Below, in pieces: positions 1 to 8,545 of a DNA stretch of 64,000 nt (positions within the stretch are counted from its first letter, which is position 1; each line of letters opens with the position of its first letter). The notes beneath the pieces were generated by a model. That model saw nothing but the letters and a program-made list of their open reading frames with translations, was not told where the DNA came from and searched no databases. Source of the stretch: Cerasicoccus maritimus (GTDB taxonomy: Bacteria > Verrucomicrobiota > Verrucomicrobiia > Opitutales > Cerasicoccaceae). The stretch covers positions 62,001 through 126,000 of the forward strand of contig JAVDPD010000007.1 in the NCBI GenBank assembly GCA_031296935.1, given 5' to 3'. The position numbers were made by a program, and so were the translations under genes.

Positions 1-251
1 TCGTAGTAGTCGGTAGTAGGGATATCCGGCGTGAAGGTAAAGGTGTTCTGGCCTTTGTTGGTGTTGTTGTCGTGCGCATAATCGCTTCCGTAGTACCCAG
101 CGGTAGAGCTGGAAGTCGACCACGCGCCGGTGGATGACGTTTGGCTGCTGTCGGTGTTATCGACTATTATTTCGATAGCGTCCAGAGACGGGCTGAATAG
201 CAGCAATCCAGCCGTCAGTAGTGGAGCCGAACATATAGGTATTTTTGGCAT
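1..251 (-). CDS. Secreted golvesin-domain protein, N-terminal part (cut by window edge)
   Basis: Reading the minus strand from an ATG at 251 gives an open frame to the window edge (83 codons). It begins with a short basic start, a hydrophobic stretch (LLTAGLLLFSPS) and a signal-peptidase-like SLDA site, so the protein is probably secreted. Directly after comes IIVDNTDSSQTSSTGAWSTS and then GYYGSDYAHDNNTNKG and FTFTPDIPTTDYY. This is the start pattern of the golvesin C-terminal-like/xanthan-lyase beta-sandwich domain (VDN..D....G.W..S....GYYG..Y.HD). Such domains sit on secreted carbohydrate-active proteins in Verrucomicrobiota and Planctomycetota. The catalytic part, if any, lies outside the window. 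It diverges from the glycosidase gene at 652. Confidence 0.7.
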   Translation of the reverse strand, partial: MPKIPICSAPLLTAGLLLFSPSLDAIEIIVDNTDSSQTSSTGAWSTSSSTAGYYGSDYAHDNNTNKGQNTFTFTPDIPTTDYY

Positions 252-367
252 CGTAGGGGTTGGGTTTGGGGAATCGAGACGCGCAAAAGACAGCGTGTCC
301 AGGGGGCGCGTTCAATTCTAGGGTTATGTTGGAGAAGGTGGAATGGTGATTATTCTCTGATTATAAA

Positions 368-381
368 TGAGAATGTTCACA
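368..381. promoter_or_regulatory. LacI-type operator-like palindrome, copy 1
   Basis: TGAGAATGTTCACA is an imperfect inverted repeat (TGAGAA / TTCACA around a central TG). An identical copy occurs at 556-569. Both lie in the roughly 400-bp space between two divergent secreted-protein genes, which holds no convincing coding sequence. The half-sites resemble those of LacI-family sugar-responsive repressors. This is inferred from sequence symmetry and duplication only. Confidence 0.45.
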
Positions 382-555
382 TTTCGGGGCGCGAGAGTTG
401 AGATGGGGGAGTATGTTTGGGTTGTTGTTCTTCTTGCGGCCGATTGCTAATCTTAATTCAGTTAAACCTGGGTAAGGCGCAAGGCTTCATCGCAGTAAGC
501 TTTGTTTCCCAAAACGATAATTTTCAAGAAGAAAGTTTTGGAGATCGGTTTTTTA

Positions 556-569
556 TGAGAATGTTCACA
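556..569. promoter_or_regulatory. LacI-type operator-like palindrome, copy 2
   Basis: Second exact copy of TGAGAATGTTCACA, 83 bp before the glycosidase start at 652 and 188 bp from copy 1. Together with one flanking A the identity is 15 bp. Two identical operators 188 bp apart would allow DNA looping across the divergent promoters. No regulator gene is in the window. Confidence 0.45.
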
Positions 570-651
570 AGGGTGTTGACCGTTCTTCGATGTAAGGTTC
601 ATTTGGAGTGCAATTGCATCGAAATTTATCTCAACTAACCCAAACATCTCT

Positions 652-3600
652 ATGAGTTACCTAATTAGTATGCTGCGAAAACGGCTGGTGTTTACGGCTG
701 TCTGCGCCTTCATTGCGGCTGCGCATGTAGTCGCAAATATATCTACATTGCCCTCGGATAGCTTGTTGGCTTCACCGAGCGGAAAACAGCAGCTCCTAAT
801 GCTGTCGGCGATCGAGCCGGGTGATGTCGCGGAAAGGAATTCATTGAATATGAGCGTTCAGTATCCTGAGGCAAATCGCGATTTGGAGGCGAAGGTGGGC
901 GACACTGCATTACAGTTTTCAGGCGAAGCCGAGGGAGCGGGTGCGAAGGGTGACTTTCGCATTCATGCACGATTAGAGGGGGATATTGTGGCCCTGGGTT
1001 CGTGGATCTACCTAGCAGATAATGCGAATGTGAAGCAGGTCGGCTTTCAAGTCCGTGATAGCGAGGGCGAGGCAATGGAAGCACTTGTTGATGCTGACTG
1101 GACTGGCTGGCAGTGGGTCGAGTTTAACGTCGATGCATCGACGTTTGCTACAGCCTATTCGCAGGATGCTAAAAATGGCGAAGTGGATCAGCCGATTAAG
1201 TCGGTGCAGGTTGTATGGTATGCCAGGAGTCGGGGGCTTAGTGAAATAACCGTGGACGGTTTGTTTGCTCTCTCCGAGATGGAGACGACTGAGGTCTCAA
1301 TTCGCGTTGAATTACTTGCCGCCGATTGGGGCGAGCCAGGAGATGCGTTTCGGGGAAGGGTCCTGGTGCACAATTATCAAGATGTCGATTTGAGCCTTCC
1401 CTTGAGTGGCTCTTTGCAAACAAATCCTCGTTACTTGACGCCGGAGTTGCCACGACCGGGCATGGGCAGTGATCATGCGCAGGGGCAAACGAGTTGGTTT
1501 GTGATCGATGGTGAACGATTGGAAGATAATAGCTTAACCGATGGCGCTGATGATACTTGCCTGACTCCTTCGTTGGCGAAAGGGCAGAAGCACACCGTCT
1601 ACGAAATGCTCGATCTAGGCCAAGTGCGCGAAATCCAGATGATCGAAGTTAAACCAGGCGATGGAAACTGGATTCGCAAAATTGATATCGAAACATCGGT
1701 GGATGGGAAAAACTTTGAGCCGGTAGCTGGGCTGCAGGGCATAGACCTACAGAAGAGCTGGGGGTACGTAGAGGTTAAAGCAGATGCGCCTTTTAAGGCT
1801 CGTTTGCTGCGAATTCGTCATCATGATGGTGATCAGGAATTACCAGGCTTTTTCCGTTCGTTGGCATCGATTCACGTTTATGATGGGGCTGAGGATGAGG
1901 TCATTGGTGCTCCTCAGGTAGGTGACACCGTCTTTCAGGAGACGCTGTCAGTCGAAGTGCCGGCGCGGAGTTTTCAACTGGTTGAATTTTCTCCGTCAGA
2001 AGGATTGGGGTCGAACGCATACCAATATGCGCTCTCGTATCAGAACGATGGTTTAACTTACGTAAAAAACAAAGACTATTTCGTGATGCCTGAAGGAGAG
2101 GTCGCGATACGGCCGGATTCGCGATTCGGCATCAATGTAAATAGTCCGCGCTACGTGCCTGAAATTAAGCGCTTGGGCTTTGGTTGGGTGCGTTTCGAAA
2201 ATCTCAAATGGCCATTCTACAACCCCGCGCCCAAAGACTTTCGATTTGATGGGTCGGTCGCCCCTTGGAATGTGCCTATGGATGAATACTTTGCAGCCTT
2301 CAACGAAGCTGGGCTGTCGATCTTGCCCTATATTTTTGAAACTCCCAAGTGGGCTACGTCAGCAGGCCCTGACATCAAGAAAAACCGTAAACGCTATCCG
2401 CCAATTGACTATGCCGATTATGGTGAGGCGATCTATCAGGCAGTGGCGCGCTATGGGCAGGCAGAGGCTGATGTAGAAAGTCTGTACACCAACGATAAGC
2501 GGACCGGTTTGAATTACATGCAGGCCTTTGAAATTTGGAATGAGCCCAACTTAACGGCGCCTTCATGGGGGTTTTTTATCGGGACCTTGGAGGAGTTTTA
2601 TGAGCTTTTCCGTGTGGGTGCCGAAGCCGTTAAAAAAGCTGACTCGCAAGCGCTTCGCGTGAACGGGGGCTGGGCTGGCATTACGATGGACTGGATCGAT
2701 ACCATGCAGAGCTTTACTTACGAAGATGGTAAGACGCCGCTGGACTTTACCGATGTCCTCAGTGTGCACTACTACACCGGCAAGCAGGACCCTGAAACGG
2801 CCACGCGCGACCCGAATGCGAACCGAACGGGGAAGGGGGACGCGAGTTCGAAAATCATTGAAGAGTATTTGATCGATCTCGCGGATTGGCGTGACAAATA
2901 CAAGGCGGATATGCCGATTTGGGTGACGGAAATGGGCTATGATGTGGGCGGTCCGATTGGCCGGACTGAGCGTCACCAGGCCGCTAAGTTACCTCGCGGA
3001 TGTATGCTTGGCTTGGCTAATGGTGTGCAGAAAATGATGCTTTATCGAATCGCGGGCTCGACGCCGACACATCATGGTGGCGCAGGGCTAATTCGTAACG
3101 ATGGATCGCTACGCGCATCCTTCTTTACGATGGCTACGCTGATCCGGCAGATGGATGGCGTCACCGCGCCGCGCTCGTATCGTTTGCTTACGGATGATCC
3201 TGACGTGTGGATTTATCTCTGGCGTGAGCCGAACGGCTATTTCTTGTCGGCTCATGTGCCGAAGGGGGTTGCTCCGTTGGGGCTGGATCTCGGCGAGTGT
3301 GAGGTCACAAACGCCTTTGGCGGAGTTGCTAAGGTTGACCTGACTGCCGATTATCAGCTTAGCGATTTTCCGATTTATATTCGATCTATTGAAAAGCAAG
3401 GCGTGGTCGACCAACTGCTTGACCGAGCCATTGCCCGAGAAGTTGCCCGCCGTGAAAAGATTGCCTTTATGGAAAACGCACGCGCCTACCTGATTGATTT
3501 TGGGACGCACGAGCACGTCGGGCAGATGAAAGTCGGTAGCATCCGTCCATTCGTGACGGTTGTCAAAGAGGATGCTTACGATGAGGTCAAGGGGTACGGT

Positions 3601-3939
3601 TTCACCAGCAAAGTTTCAGGGAAGAATATGAATGCTGGCTGGTTAAAGGACCCTTTGGAGAAAGATTTCGTCCAGCTGCATCGTCCTGCTACATTCAGAA
3701 TCAATTTAGATCCCGGAACCTATACTTTTCAATTCAAGGCCATCAAGTATCGCAATGGTGGTGAGTTGATCCTCAGTGGCGGGCGCGAGGGCGAGATTTC
3801 GGTTCCTTTGCCAATGGATAATGATGCGGCTCCAACTCAGGCAGTTCGTGTTACGGTCCTTGAAGGTCAGCCAATTAATATGCAGCTTCCACCATGTCAG
3901 ATGCAGTGGCTAAGTTTCATTTCCGATTACACCAAATGA
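652..3939 (+). CDS. Large secreted glycoside hydrolase, clan GH-A (GH39-like core) with discoidin domain
   Basis: 1095 residues. The N-terminus (MLRKRLVFTAVCAFIAAAHVVA from an in-frame ATG at 670, which is an equally good start) is a Sec signal peptide. Residues about 50-230 look like a carbohydrate-binding beta-sandwich. Residues about 270-410 match an F5/8 type C (discoidin) domain, with VDGKNF and RLLRIRHHD landmarks. The core from about 500 (FGINVNSPRYVPEIKRLG) is a TIM barrel with EIWNEPN, whose second Glu (E631) is the expected acid/base, and WVTEMGYD, whose Glu (E760) is the expected nucleophile. Both are conserved, so it should be an active retaining glycosidase, probably on an algal or plant polysaccharide. 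The substrate cannot be told. Two LacI-type palindromes lie upstream. Confidence 0.8.
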   Translation: MSYLISMLRKRLVFTAVCAFIAAAHVVANISTLPSDSLLASPSGKQQLLMLSAIEPGDVAERNSLNMSVQYPEANRDLEAKVGDTALQFSGEAEGAGAKGDFRIHARLEGDIVALGSWIYLADNANVKQVGFQVRDSEGEAMEALVDADWTGWQWVEFNVDASTFATAYSQDAKNGEVDQPIKSVQVVWYARSRGLSEITVDGLFALSEMETTEVSIRVELLAADWGEPGDAFRGRVLVHNYQDVDLSLPLSGSLQTNPRYLTPELPRPGMGSDHAQGQTSWFVIDGERLEDNSLTDGADDTCLTPSLAKGQKHTVYEMLDLGQVREIQMIEVKPGDGNWIRKIDIETSVDGKNFEPVAGLQGIDLQKSWGYVEVKADAPFKARLLRIRHHDGDQELPGFFRSLASIHVYDGAEDEVIGAPQVGDTVFQETLSVEVPARSFQLVEFSPSEGLGSNAYQYALSYQNDGLTYVKNKDYFVMPEGEVAIRPDSRFGINVNSPRYVPEIKRLGFGWVRFENLKWPFYNPAPKDFRFDGSVAPWNVPMDEYFAAFNEAGLSILPYIFETPKWATSAGPDIKKNRKRYPPIDYADYGEAIYQAVARYGQAEADVESLYTNDKRTGLNYMQAFEIWNEPNLTAPSWGFFIGTLEEFYELFRVGAEAVKKADSQALRVNGGWAGITMDWIDTMQSFTYEDGKTPLDFTDVLSVHYYTGKQDPETATRDPNANRTGKGDASSKIIEEYLIDLADWRDKYKADMPIWVTEMGYDVGGPIGRTERHQAAKLPRGCMLGLANGVQKMMLYRIAGSTPTHHGGAGLIRNDGSLRASFFTMATLIRQMDGVTAPRSYRLLTDDPDVWIYLWREPNGYFLSAHVPKGVAPLGLDLGECEVTNAFGGVAKVDLTADYQLSDFPIYIRSIEKQGVVDQLLDRAIAREVARREKIAFMENARAYLIDFGTHEHVGQMKVGSIRPFVTVVKEDAYDEVKGYGFTSKVSGKNMNAGWLKDPLEKDFVQLHRPATFRINLDPGTYTFQFKAIKYRNGGELILSGGREGEISVPLPMDNDAAPTQAVRVTVLEGQPINMQLPPCQMQWLSFISDYTK

Positions 3940-3976
3940 TTCTAATGGGAGTTTATATAAGGAAAACATCACACCA

Positions 3977-4195
3977 TTGAAGAGAGCTCCGAAAATCGAA
4001 GGAAGCCAAAGCACATTGGTTTCTGTGGCTTTTTTTAGGATTTTCGGGTCTGCAGGACATAGCCGTTTTGACGCACATGCTGCAAATGAAGCAGATAAAA
4101 CGGCTTGGCGAACGGAAGGTGAGCCATCGGGCACTGCGCTGATGGCTGGCCTGCTCAGCCTTGGTTTCCTCTGCCTCCAGCGACTCAAGCGGTAA
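3977..4195 (+). pseudogene. Remnant of a PEP-CTERM protein (C-terminal sorting tail only)
   Basis: A 72-codon frame whose last 26 residues end in EGEPSGTALMAGLLSLGFL followed by CLQRLKR. That is the PEP-CTERM layout: a (P)EP box, a hydrophobic helix and a basic tail, with the first Pro replaced by Gly. The preceding residues have no signal peptide or recognisable domain, and there is no ribosome binding site. I read it as the decayed 3' end of a PEP-CTERM gene rather than a working one. It could also be a chance frame, but the tail match over 20+ positions argues against this. Confidence 0.45.
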
Positions 4196-4219
4196 CGCCC
4201 TGATTGGCCTACGGGATGT

Positions 4220-4340
4220 ATTTACTAACCGCTTCGCCTTGAATGAATAACCCAGCATACGGAGGATTTAACCGGAAGGCCGGAAAGGAATTATAGCAAG
4301 TGATACTGCGAAACTCTCAAATCTTTCGAGAAACGGTATT
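4220..4340. repeat. Degraded copy of the 192-bp MITE-like repeat
   Basis: Aligns with the repeat at 11929-12120: CCCAGCATACGGAGGATTTA here against CCCAGGATGCGGTGGATTTA there, and then 43 nearly identical bases ending in AAACGGTAT (4297-4339 against 12073-12115). The internal 27-bp hairpin present in the other copy is missing and the left terminal repeat is decayed. Confidence 0.6.
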
Positions 4341-4428
4341 GTTCGGAAACCACATGCGGCAGTCTTAGGATTCCTTGGGTTTGGCTCTTGGCCCACTGGG
4401 CAAGCGACCAATGCAACGGGGCGTTTGC

Positions 4429-4872
4429 CTAAGTGGCGGCAGGTTGGTCGTTGGTTTGGGCGACGAGGAGGCGGATTATGTTGGAGTTGTTGGGGGGTGT
4501 CCAACCGGAGGCCAGGAGGTCATAGTATTCCTTGGCAATGGCTTTTTGCTCGAGACGGAGGCTGGCCATTTGGGCCTCAATTTTCATGCGTTTGCGTTGC
4601 GCAGATTTGAAAGACGATGGGGGTAGGCCGTTGCGTGGGCGTTCGTTGTATTCTGCGACTTCCTGTGCGACAATGGTTGCCTTTTCGCGGTAGTCGCCGA
4701 TGCGGCTTTGCAGATCGTTGGGTAGGGCGTTGAAAAACTCCTGCAACTGGGCATTGGGATCATAATCCAGGGCAGCGTCGTCACCGGTGGCGGGCGCGTG
4801 GATTGACCCAGTTTCGGCGAACGCGTAAGCCGCGAAACCAAGAGCCAGCATGCTGAGGATTACTTTTTTCAT
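4429..4872 (-). CDS. Small secreted protein of unknown function
   Basis: 147 residues beginning MKKVILSMLALGFAAYAFA-ET, a clear signal peptide with an AFA cleavage site. The mature part starts with an Ala/Asp-rich linker, then a charged region (residues about 45-130: LQEFFNALPNDLQSRIGDYR and FKSAQRKRMKIEAQMASLRL) predicted to be helical and possibly coiled-coil. The C-terminus is short and polar. No family is recognised. It stands alone, is convergent with the repeat remnant upstream and diverges from ilvE. Probably periplasmic. The clean signal peptide and codon use favour a real gene. Confidence 0.65.
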   Translation of the reverse strand: MKKVILSMLALGFAAYAFAETGSIHAPATGDDAALDYDPNAQLQEFFNALPNDLQSRIGDYREKATIVAQEVAEYNERPRNGLPPSSFKSAQRKRMKIEAQMASLRLEQKAIAKEYYDLLASGWTPPNNSNIIRLLVAQTNDQPAAT

Positions 4873-5022
4873 CTTCTAAATTTCAACTATAGCCTGAATG
4901 CCTCATTTTATTCAAGTCGAGAATGGCTGGCGATGCATGAATTCTTTCGTTAGTGACCTTTATTCAAAGTGAAAAGGCACTAGACAAAGCCGAAGGGAAC
5001 AGCTATCGAGTTTCGTTTTGCG

Positions 5023-5889
5023 ATGAAAGTTTACATGAACGGCGATTTTGTAGACCAGGCGGACGCCAAGGTCTCGGTTTTTGACCATGGCTTCCTCTAT
5101 GGGGACGGCATCTTTGAAGGCATTCGCCTGTATAACGGTAACGTCTACAAGCTGGATGAGCATTTGGAGCGTTTGGAGTTCTCCGCGCGCGCCATCATGC
5201 TGGAAATGCCTTGGACCCGTGCGGAGATCGCGGAAGCAGTTTGTGCATCGTGTCGTGAAAACGGTCTGCAAAACGGCTACATCCGCCTGATTGTTTCGCG
5301 TGGCGTGGGTTCGCTGGGCCTTTCGCCCAAGAGCTGTAAGGAGCCGCAATTGATCATCATTGCGGACCAGATTCAGTTGTACCCCAAGGAGTTCTACACT
5401 GACGGCCTGAAGGTCATCACGGTGGCGACCCGTCGCAACAGCCCGGCGGCGCTGCCTCCAATGGTCAAGAGCCTGAACTACCTGAACAACATTCTCGCCA
5501 AGATTGAGGCGGGTAATTTGGGCTACGTTGAGGCCTTTATGCTCAACGATCAGGGCTACGTGGCCGAGTGCACCGGGGACAATGCATTCATCGTGCAAGG
5601 TGGCAAAATTTTCACTCCACCAGTGAATGCGGGTTCGCTGACAGGCATTACGCGCCAGGCCGTGGTAGAGATTGCCAAGGATCTCGGCATCGAGTTGGTG
5701 GAGACGAATTTGACCCGCTATGACCTCTGGATCGCGCAGGAGTGCTTCCTTTCTGGAACCGCTGCGGAGGTGGTGCCCGTGGTCGAAATTGACGGCCGCC
5801 CAATCGGCGACGGTAAGCCCGGAGAGATCACGAAACGTGTGCTGGAGGCCTTCCATGCGCGTGTTTCGGAAGACGGTACGCGGATTTAA
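5023..5889 (+). CDS. ilvE: Branched-chain amino acid aminotransferase (class IV PLP enzyme)
   Basis: 288 residues, the normal length for bacterial IlvE. It transfers the amino group between glutamate and the keto acids of valine, leucine and isoleucine, using PLP in the cytoplasm. Fold-class IV landmarks are present in order: VFDHGFLYGDGIFEGIR (residues 19-35), RLIVSRG (88-94), MVKSLNYLNN with the PLP lysine K149, EAFMLNDQGYVAECTGDNAF, SLTGITRQAV and ECFLSGTAAEVVPV. D-amino acid transaminase and 4-amino-4-deoxychorismate lyase share this fold, but the TGDNAF and SGTAAEV blocks favour IlvE. It is followed after 111 bp by the pseudopilin cluster; no functional link is evident. Confidence 0.92.
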   Translation: MKVYMNGDFVDQADAKVSVFDHGFLYGDGIFEGIRLYNGNVYKLDEHLERLEFSARAIMLEMPWTRAEIAEAVCASCRENGLQNGYIRLIVSRGVGSLGLSPKSCKEPQLIIIADQIQLYPKEFYTDGLKVITVATRRNSPAALPPMVKSLNYLNNILAKIEAGNLGYVEAFMLNDQGYVAECTGDNAFIVQGGKIFTPPVNAGSLTGITRQAVVEIAKDLGIELVETNLTRYDLWIAQECFLSGTAAEVVPVVEIDGRPIGDGKPGEITKRVLEAFHARVSEDGTRI

Positions 5890-6000
5890 GGTCGTAAGAC
5901 CCGTCACCCGTGCAAAATCCCCTGCCGGGTGATACTCAACATATGGCTCTGTCTTTATTTGACAGACGCCTGCTCAAGCCGCAAATTTATAGTTTCAGCT

Positions 6001-6609
6001 ATGCTTTATCACCACCCCGATTATCAGCATCCTTCCGTCAAGCGTCGCCAAGGGTTCACTTTGGTTGAGCTCCTGATCGTCATTGCCATCATTGCGATCC
6101 TTTCGTCGATTGTGTTTGGTTTGACGCGTGGCATTGCGGTCAAGCAGGCGCGCTCGAAGGCTCAGGCAGAGATGCAGGCCATTGCAACCGCTCTGGAAAG
6201 CTATAAACTGAAATATGGCGACTACCCCTGGCTGGGTGAGGACGACACCGAAAATTTGGTGAAGCACCTTACCGGGGAGTATAAGATGACGCCAACGACA
6301 GATGGAAATGGCGATACTACGGTGAACCCTAATGATACAGTTCCTACCGCTAATCGTCGCCCGTTCATTGATGAGGAGGATTTCACTATCGATTCCAATG
6401 GTCGCTTCCAAGACCCTTGGGGGAATAATTACATTTATTACTACAAACGCAACAACACCTCCACTTGGAATTTTCCAGCATTTATTTTGGTCTGCGAAGG
6501 GGGCGATAGCGATAGTGACAGCACAGATTTGTCAACTGGCAACCTGCCTCCCGACTACTTTGACGACGACAAAAATGTTGATAACTTTATCTACGGACAA
6601 GAATTCTAA
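6001..6609 (+). CDS. Type II secretion major-pseudopilin-like protein (GspG type), first copy
   Basis: 202 residues from the ATG at 6001. A GTG 72 bp upstream would add an unlikely 24-residue lead. The leader ends ...KRRQG, then FTLVELLIVIAIIAILSSIV, the type III signal cut by prepilin peptidase between Gly and Phe, with Glu at +5. The C-terminal half has the GspG pattern YKLKYGDYPWLGE...DPWGNNYIYYY and an acidic tail that could bind calcium. It is the first of five pseudopilin genes in one orientation (spacing 1-10 bp). No GspD, E or F lies in the window. Encoded subunits would sit in the inner membrane and assemble a periplasmic pseudopilus. Confidence 0.85.
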   Translation: MLYHHPDYQHPSVKRRQGFTLVELLIVIAIIAILSSIVFGLTRGIAVKQARSKAQAEMQAIATALESYKLKYGDYPWLGEDDTENLVKHLTGEYKMTPTTDGNGDTTVNPNDTVPTANRRPFIDEEDFTIDSNGRFQDPWGNNYIYYYKRNNTSTWNFPAFILVCEGGDSDSDSTDLSTGNLPPDYFDDDKNVDNFIYGQEF

Positions 6610-6613
6610 AAAC

Positions 6614-7183
6614 ATGAAGAAGCACACCCCAAACAAAAGCCGCGGCTTTACCCTCGTTGAACTGCTAACCGTTGTGGCCATCATTGGCATTCTGGCTGGC
6701 ATCCTGATTCCGGTAGTGGGTGGCGCAAAGAAAAATGCGCTCAAGGCCAAGACCAAGGCTCAGTTTAGCGGTTGGGCCACTGCGTTGGAGGCCTACAAGA
6801 ATGAGTACGGCCACTATCCGAAGATTGGCAGTTTGGCGACTGAAGGTGAGTTGGTGCTCGATGGCGGCAGCAAAAGCCAAGACTTCATGAAGGCGTTGAG
6901 TGGCCGTGATCCCAGCACTGGTGAGCGTGACACGTCTGAGAACCGCAAAGCAATCGGTTTTTACTCGTTTGGAGATTCTGAGCTGCAGGAAGGCACGGAC
7001 TATGTCTTGGTGGATGCTTTCGGAAATCCGAATATTCACATCAAGGTTGACGCCAATGGTGATGGTATAGTTGATATTTCAAACGCCCCCGATGACGTGG
7101 ACGGAGACGATCTGAAAACTCGGGTCGCAATTTGGGTGGATGAGGCTGATGGCGAAGATTATGAAACCGTAACGAACTGGTAA
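6614..7183 (+). CDS. Type II secretion pseudopilin-like protein (GspG type), second copy
   Basis: 189 residues from the ATG at 6614, four bases after the stop of the first pseudopilin gene. Leader MKKHTPNKSRG is cut before FTLVELLTVVAIIGILAGIL. After the helix, YKNEYGHYPKIG and a predicted acidic loop (VDANGDGIVD, which resembles a calcium-binding DxNxDG loop) follow. Similar to its upstream neighbour in plan but not a recent duplicate. Two G-like genes in tandem are typical for Verrucomicrobiota pseudopilin cassettes. Confidence 0.82.
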   Translation: MKKHTPNKSRGFTLVELLTVVAIIGILAGILIPVVGGAKKNALKAKTKAQFSGWATALEAYKNEYGHYPKIGSLATEGELVLDGGSKSQDFMKALSGRDPSTGERDTSENRKAIGFYSFGDSELQEGTDYVLVDAFGNPNIHIKVDANGDGIVDISNAPDDVDGDDLKTRVAIWVDEADGEDYETVTNW

Positions 7184-7184
7184 G

Positions 7185-7895
7185 ATGAGAGCCACAACCA
7201 CGAACAGTCGTAAAACAGGTTTCTCCCTGGTCGAGTTGTTGGCCGTGATTGCGATTATTTCCGTGATGGCGGCGGTGATCGGTCTGAGCCTGCCAGATAA
7301 CACCAGTGCGAATTTAAAGTCCGGCCAAAGCGCCGCGATTGGAATGTTTCAGGCTGCCCGGACGGTGGCCTCCATGCGTCGCACAGATGCGGCGGTGATT
7401 ATCTATGCCGATAACAGCGGCGGGCTCGATGCTGAAAAAAAATACCTCCGCTACATGGGCGTGGTCTACTGGGCAGATACCAATGATGATGGTGAAGGCG
7501 ATACTTGGTTGCCCGCTAACTCAGGTGTTTATTTGCCAGCTGGTGTGTTTTATGTTCCGGAGAATGGTGATGGTGGCAGAGTTAGCGTCGAAGACAGTGA
7601 GACCAGCCTCATTTCCAGCAGCAATAGCCAGACAGATTCTTTTACTTATCCCGTCACGGCTGCTGGTGCGAATCCGAACCAGTGGTATTACTATGCTTTT
7701 AACAGCGACGGTTCGGCGAAATCGCCTGGTGACATCGTAGTGTTTGGCGCTGGCCGTTCAGAATCAGACGATGGCGAGGTGAGTGATGTGATCATTAAGC
7801 CCTATCAAACCAATGGTTTTGCGGTTCGTCGTTTTGGTGGGGTCATCAATCTTGATGAAGCGGGGCACGTAGAATCCGCGTTGGCTAACCAATAA
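7185..7895 (+). CDS. Minor pseudopilin (GspH-like; resembles verrucomicrobial cassette protein D)
   Basis: 236 residues; start one base after the previous stop. Leader MRATTTNSRKTG is cut before FSLVELLAVIAIISVMAAVI. The body lists GQSAAIGMFQAARTVASMRR and AAVIIYAD, the usual GspH-type segment in which the helix is followed by a beta-sheet domain. Its place between G-type and I/J-type genes agrees with GspG-H-I-J order. The Ser/Asp-rich middle suggests a surface loop. Confidence 0.78.
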   Translation: MRATTTNSRKTGFSLVELLAVIAIISVMAAVIGLSLPDNTSANLKSGQSAAIGMFQAARTVASMRRTDAAVIIYADNSGGLDAEKKYLRYMGVVYWADTNDDGEGDTWLPANSGVYLPAGVFYVPENGDGGRVSVEDSETSLISSSNSQTDSFTYPVTAAGANPNQWYYYAFNSDGSAKSPGDIVVFGAGRSESDDGEVSDVIIKPYQTNGFAVRRFGGVINLDEAGHVESALANQ

Positions 7896-7903
7896 TCTTT
7901 TCT

Positions 7904-8539
7904 ATGAAATCAACTATCCCTAGTTCTTCTCAATTGCGCGCGCAGGCTGGCTTCTCTCTCACTGAGGTGATTTTGGCCGTTGGTGTCATCGCGGTATCGA
8001 TTTTGGCCTTGTTGGGGTTGTTTGGTCCCACGATGTCTTCGGTTCGTGATGTGGTAGACAGTAACGAAGCCAATGGTGTGCGCACGCGCCTGAACGCCGC
8101 CCTGATGAGTGACGAAATCTACGAGAAAACGGTGAATGAAACTTCCACCAGCAAGTTCGAAGATTTGGGGATGATGATGGAAAATGTAGTCGTCTTGTAT
8201 TTCTGGACCGAGCGTACGGGATTTGGTCAAGATTCGCCAGTTGTTCTGAAATACAGCAGCGACTTCACCGATTTTCAAGAGGCTTTCGACGGTACCAGTG
8301 GAGCGGAGCTGGATGGAGGATCGGTTTTCGTCGTCTTTTTGGAAGAGGGTATGCAAGATGGTGCCAATACCTATGATTTCGAGCCGGACAACCTCGCAGT
8401 CCAAGGCTATTTCCCCATCCTTGTATCGATTTACGCCATCGACGTTGGCCAAGCCATTGCCCGGGGGAGTGGCGGTCTTGATGATCTCAACACGACTATT
8501 GACCCTCTTTTCAGCTACACCACGGCTAAGCTTCGTTGA
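7904..8539 (+). CDS. Minor pseudopilin (GspI-like; resembles verrucomicrobial cassette protein B)
   Basis: 211 residues. Leader ends QLRAQAG, then FSLTEVILAVGVIAVSILAL with Glu at +5 and the LLGLFGPTM extension often seen in the Verru_Chthon cassette B family. The remainder is acidic with no other domain recognised. Start chosen at the ATG 9 bases after the previous stop. In GspG-H-I-J order this is the I position; in GspI-K-J tips the I protein nucleates assembly. Equivalence to GspI is inferred from order. Confidence 0.75.
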   Translation: MKSTIPSSSQLRAQAGFSLTEVILAVGVIAVSILALLGLFGPTMSSVRDVVDSNEANGVRTRLNAALMSDEIYEKTVNETSTSKFEDLGMMMENVVVLYFWTERTGFGQDSPVVLKYSSDFTDFQEAFDGTSGAELDGGSVFVVFLEEGMQDGANTYDFEPDNLAVQGYFPILVSIYAIDVGQAIARGSGGLDDLNTTIDPLFSYTTAKLR

Positions 8540-8545
8540 TCTGTC

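Noticed and set aside
417..647. Two overlapping short frames (plus 417-638, minus 462-647) in the divergent promoter region
   Set aside because: No family, no ribosome site, and they cover the duplicated operator-like palindrome.
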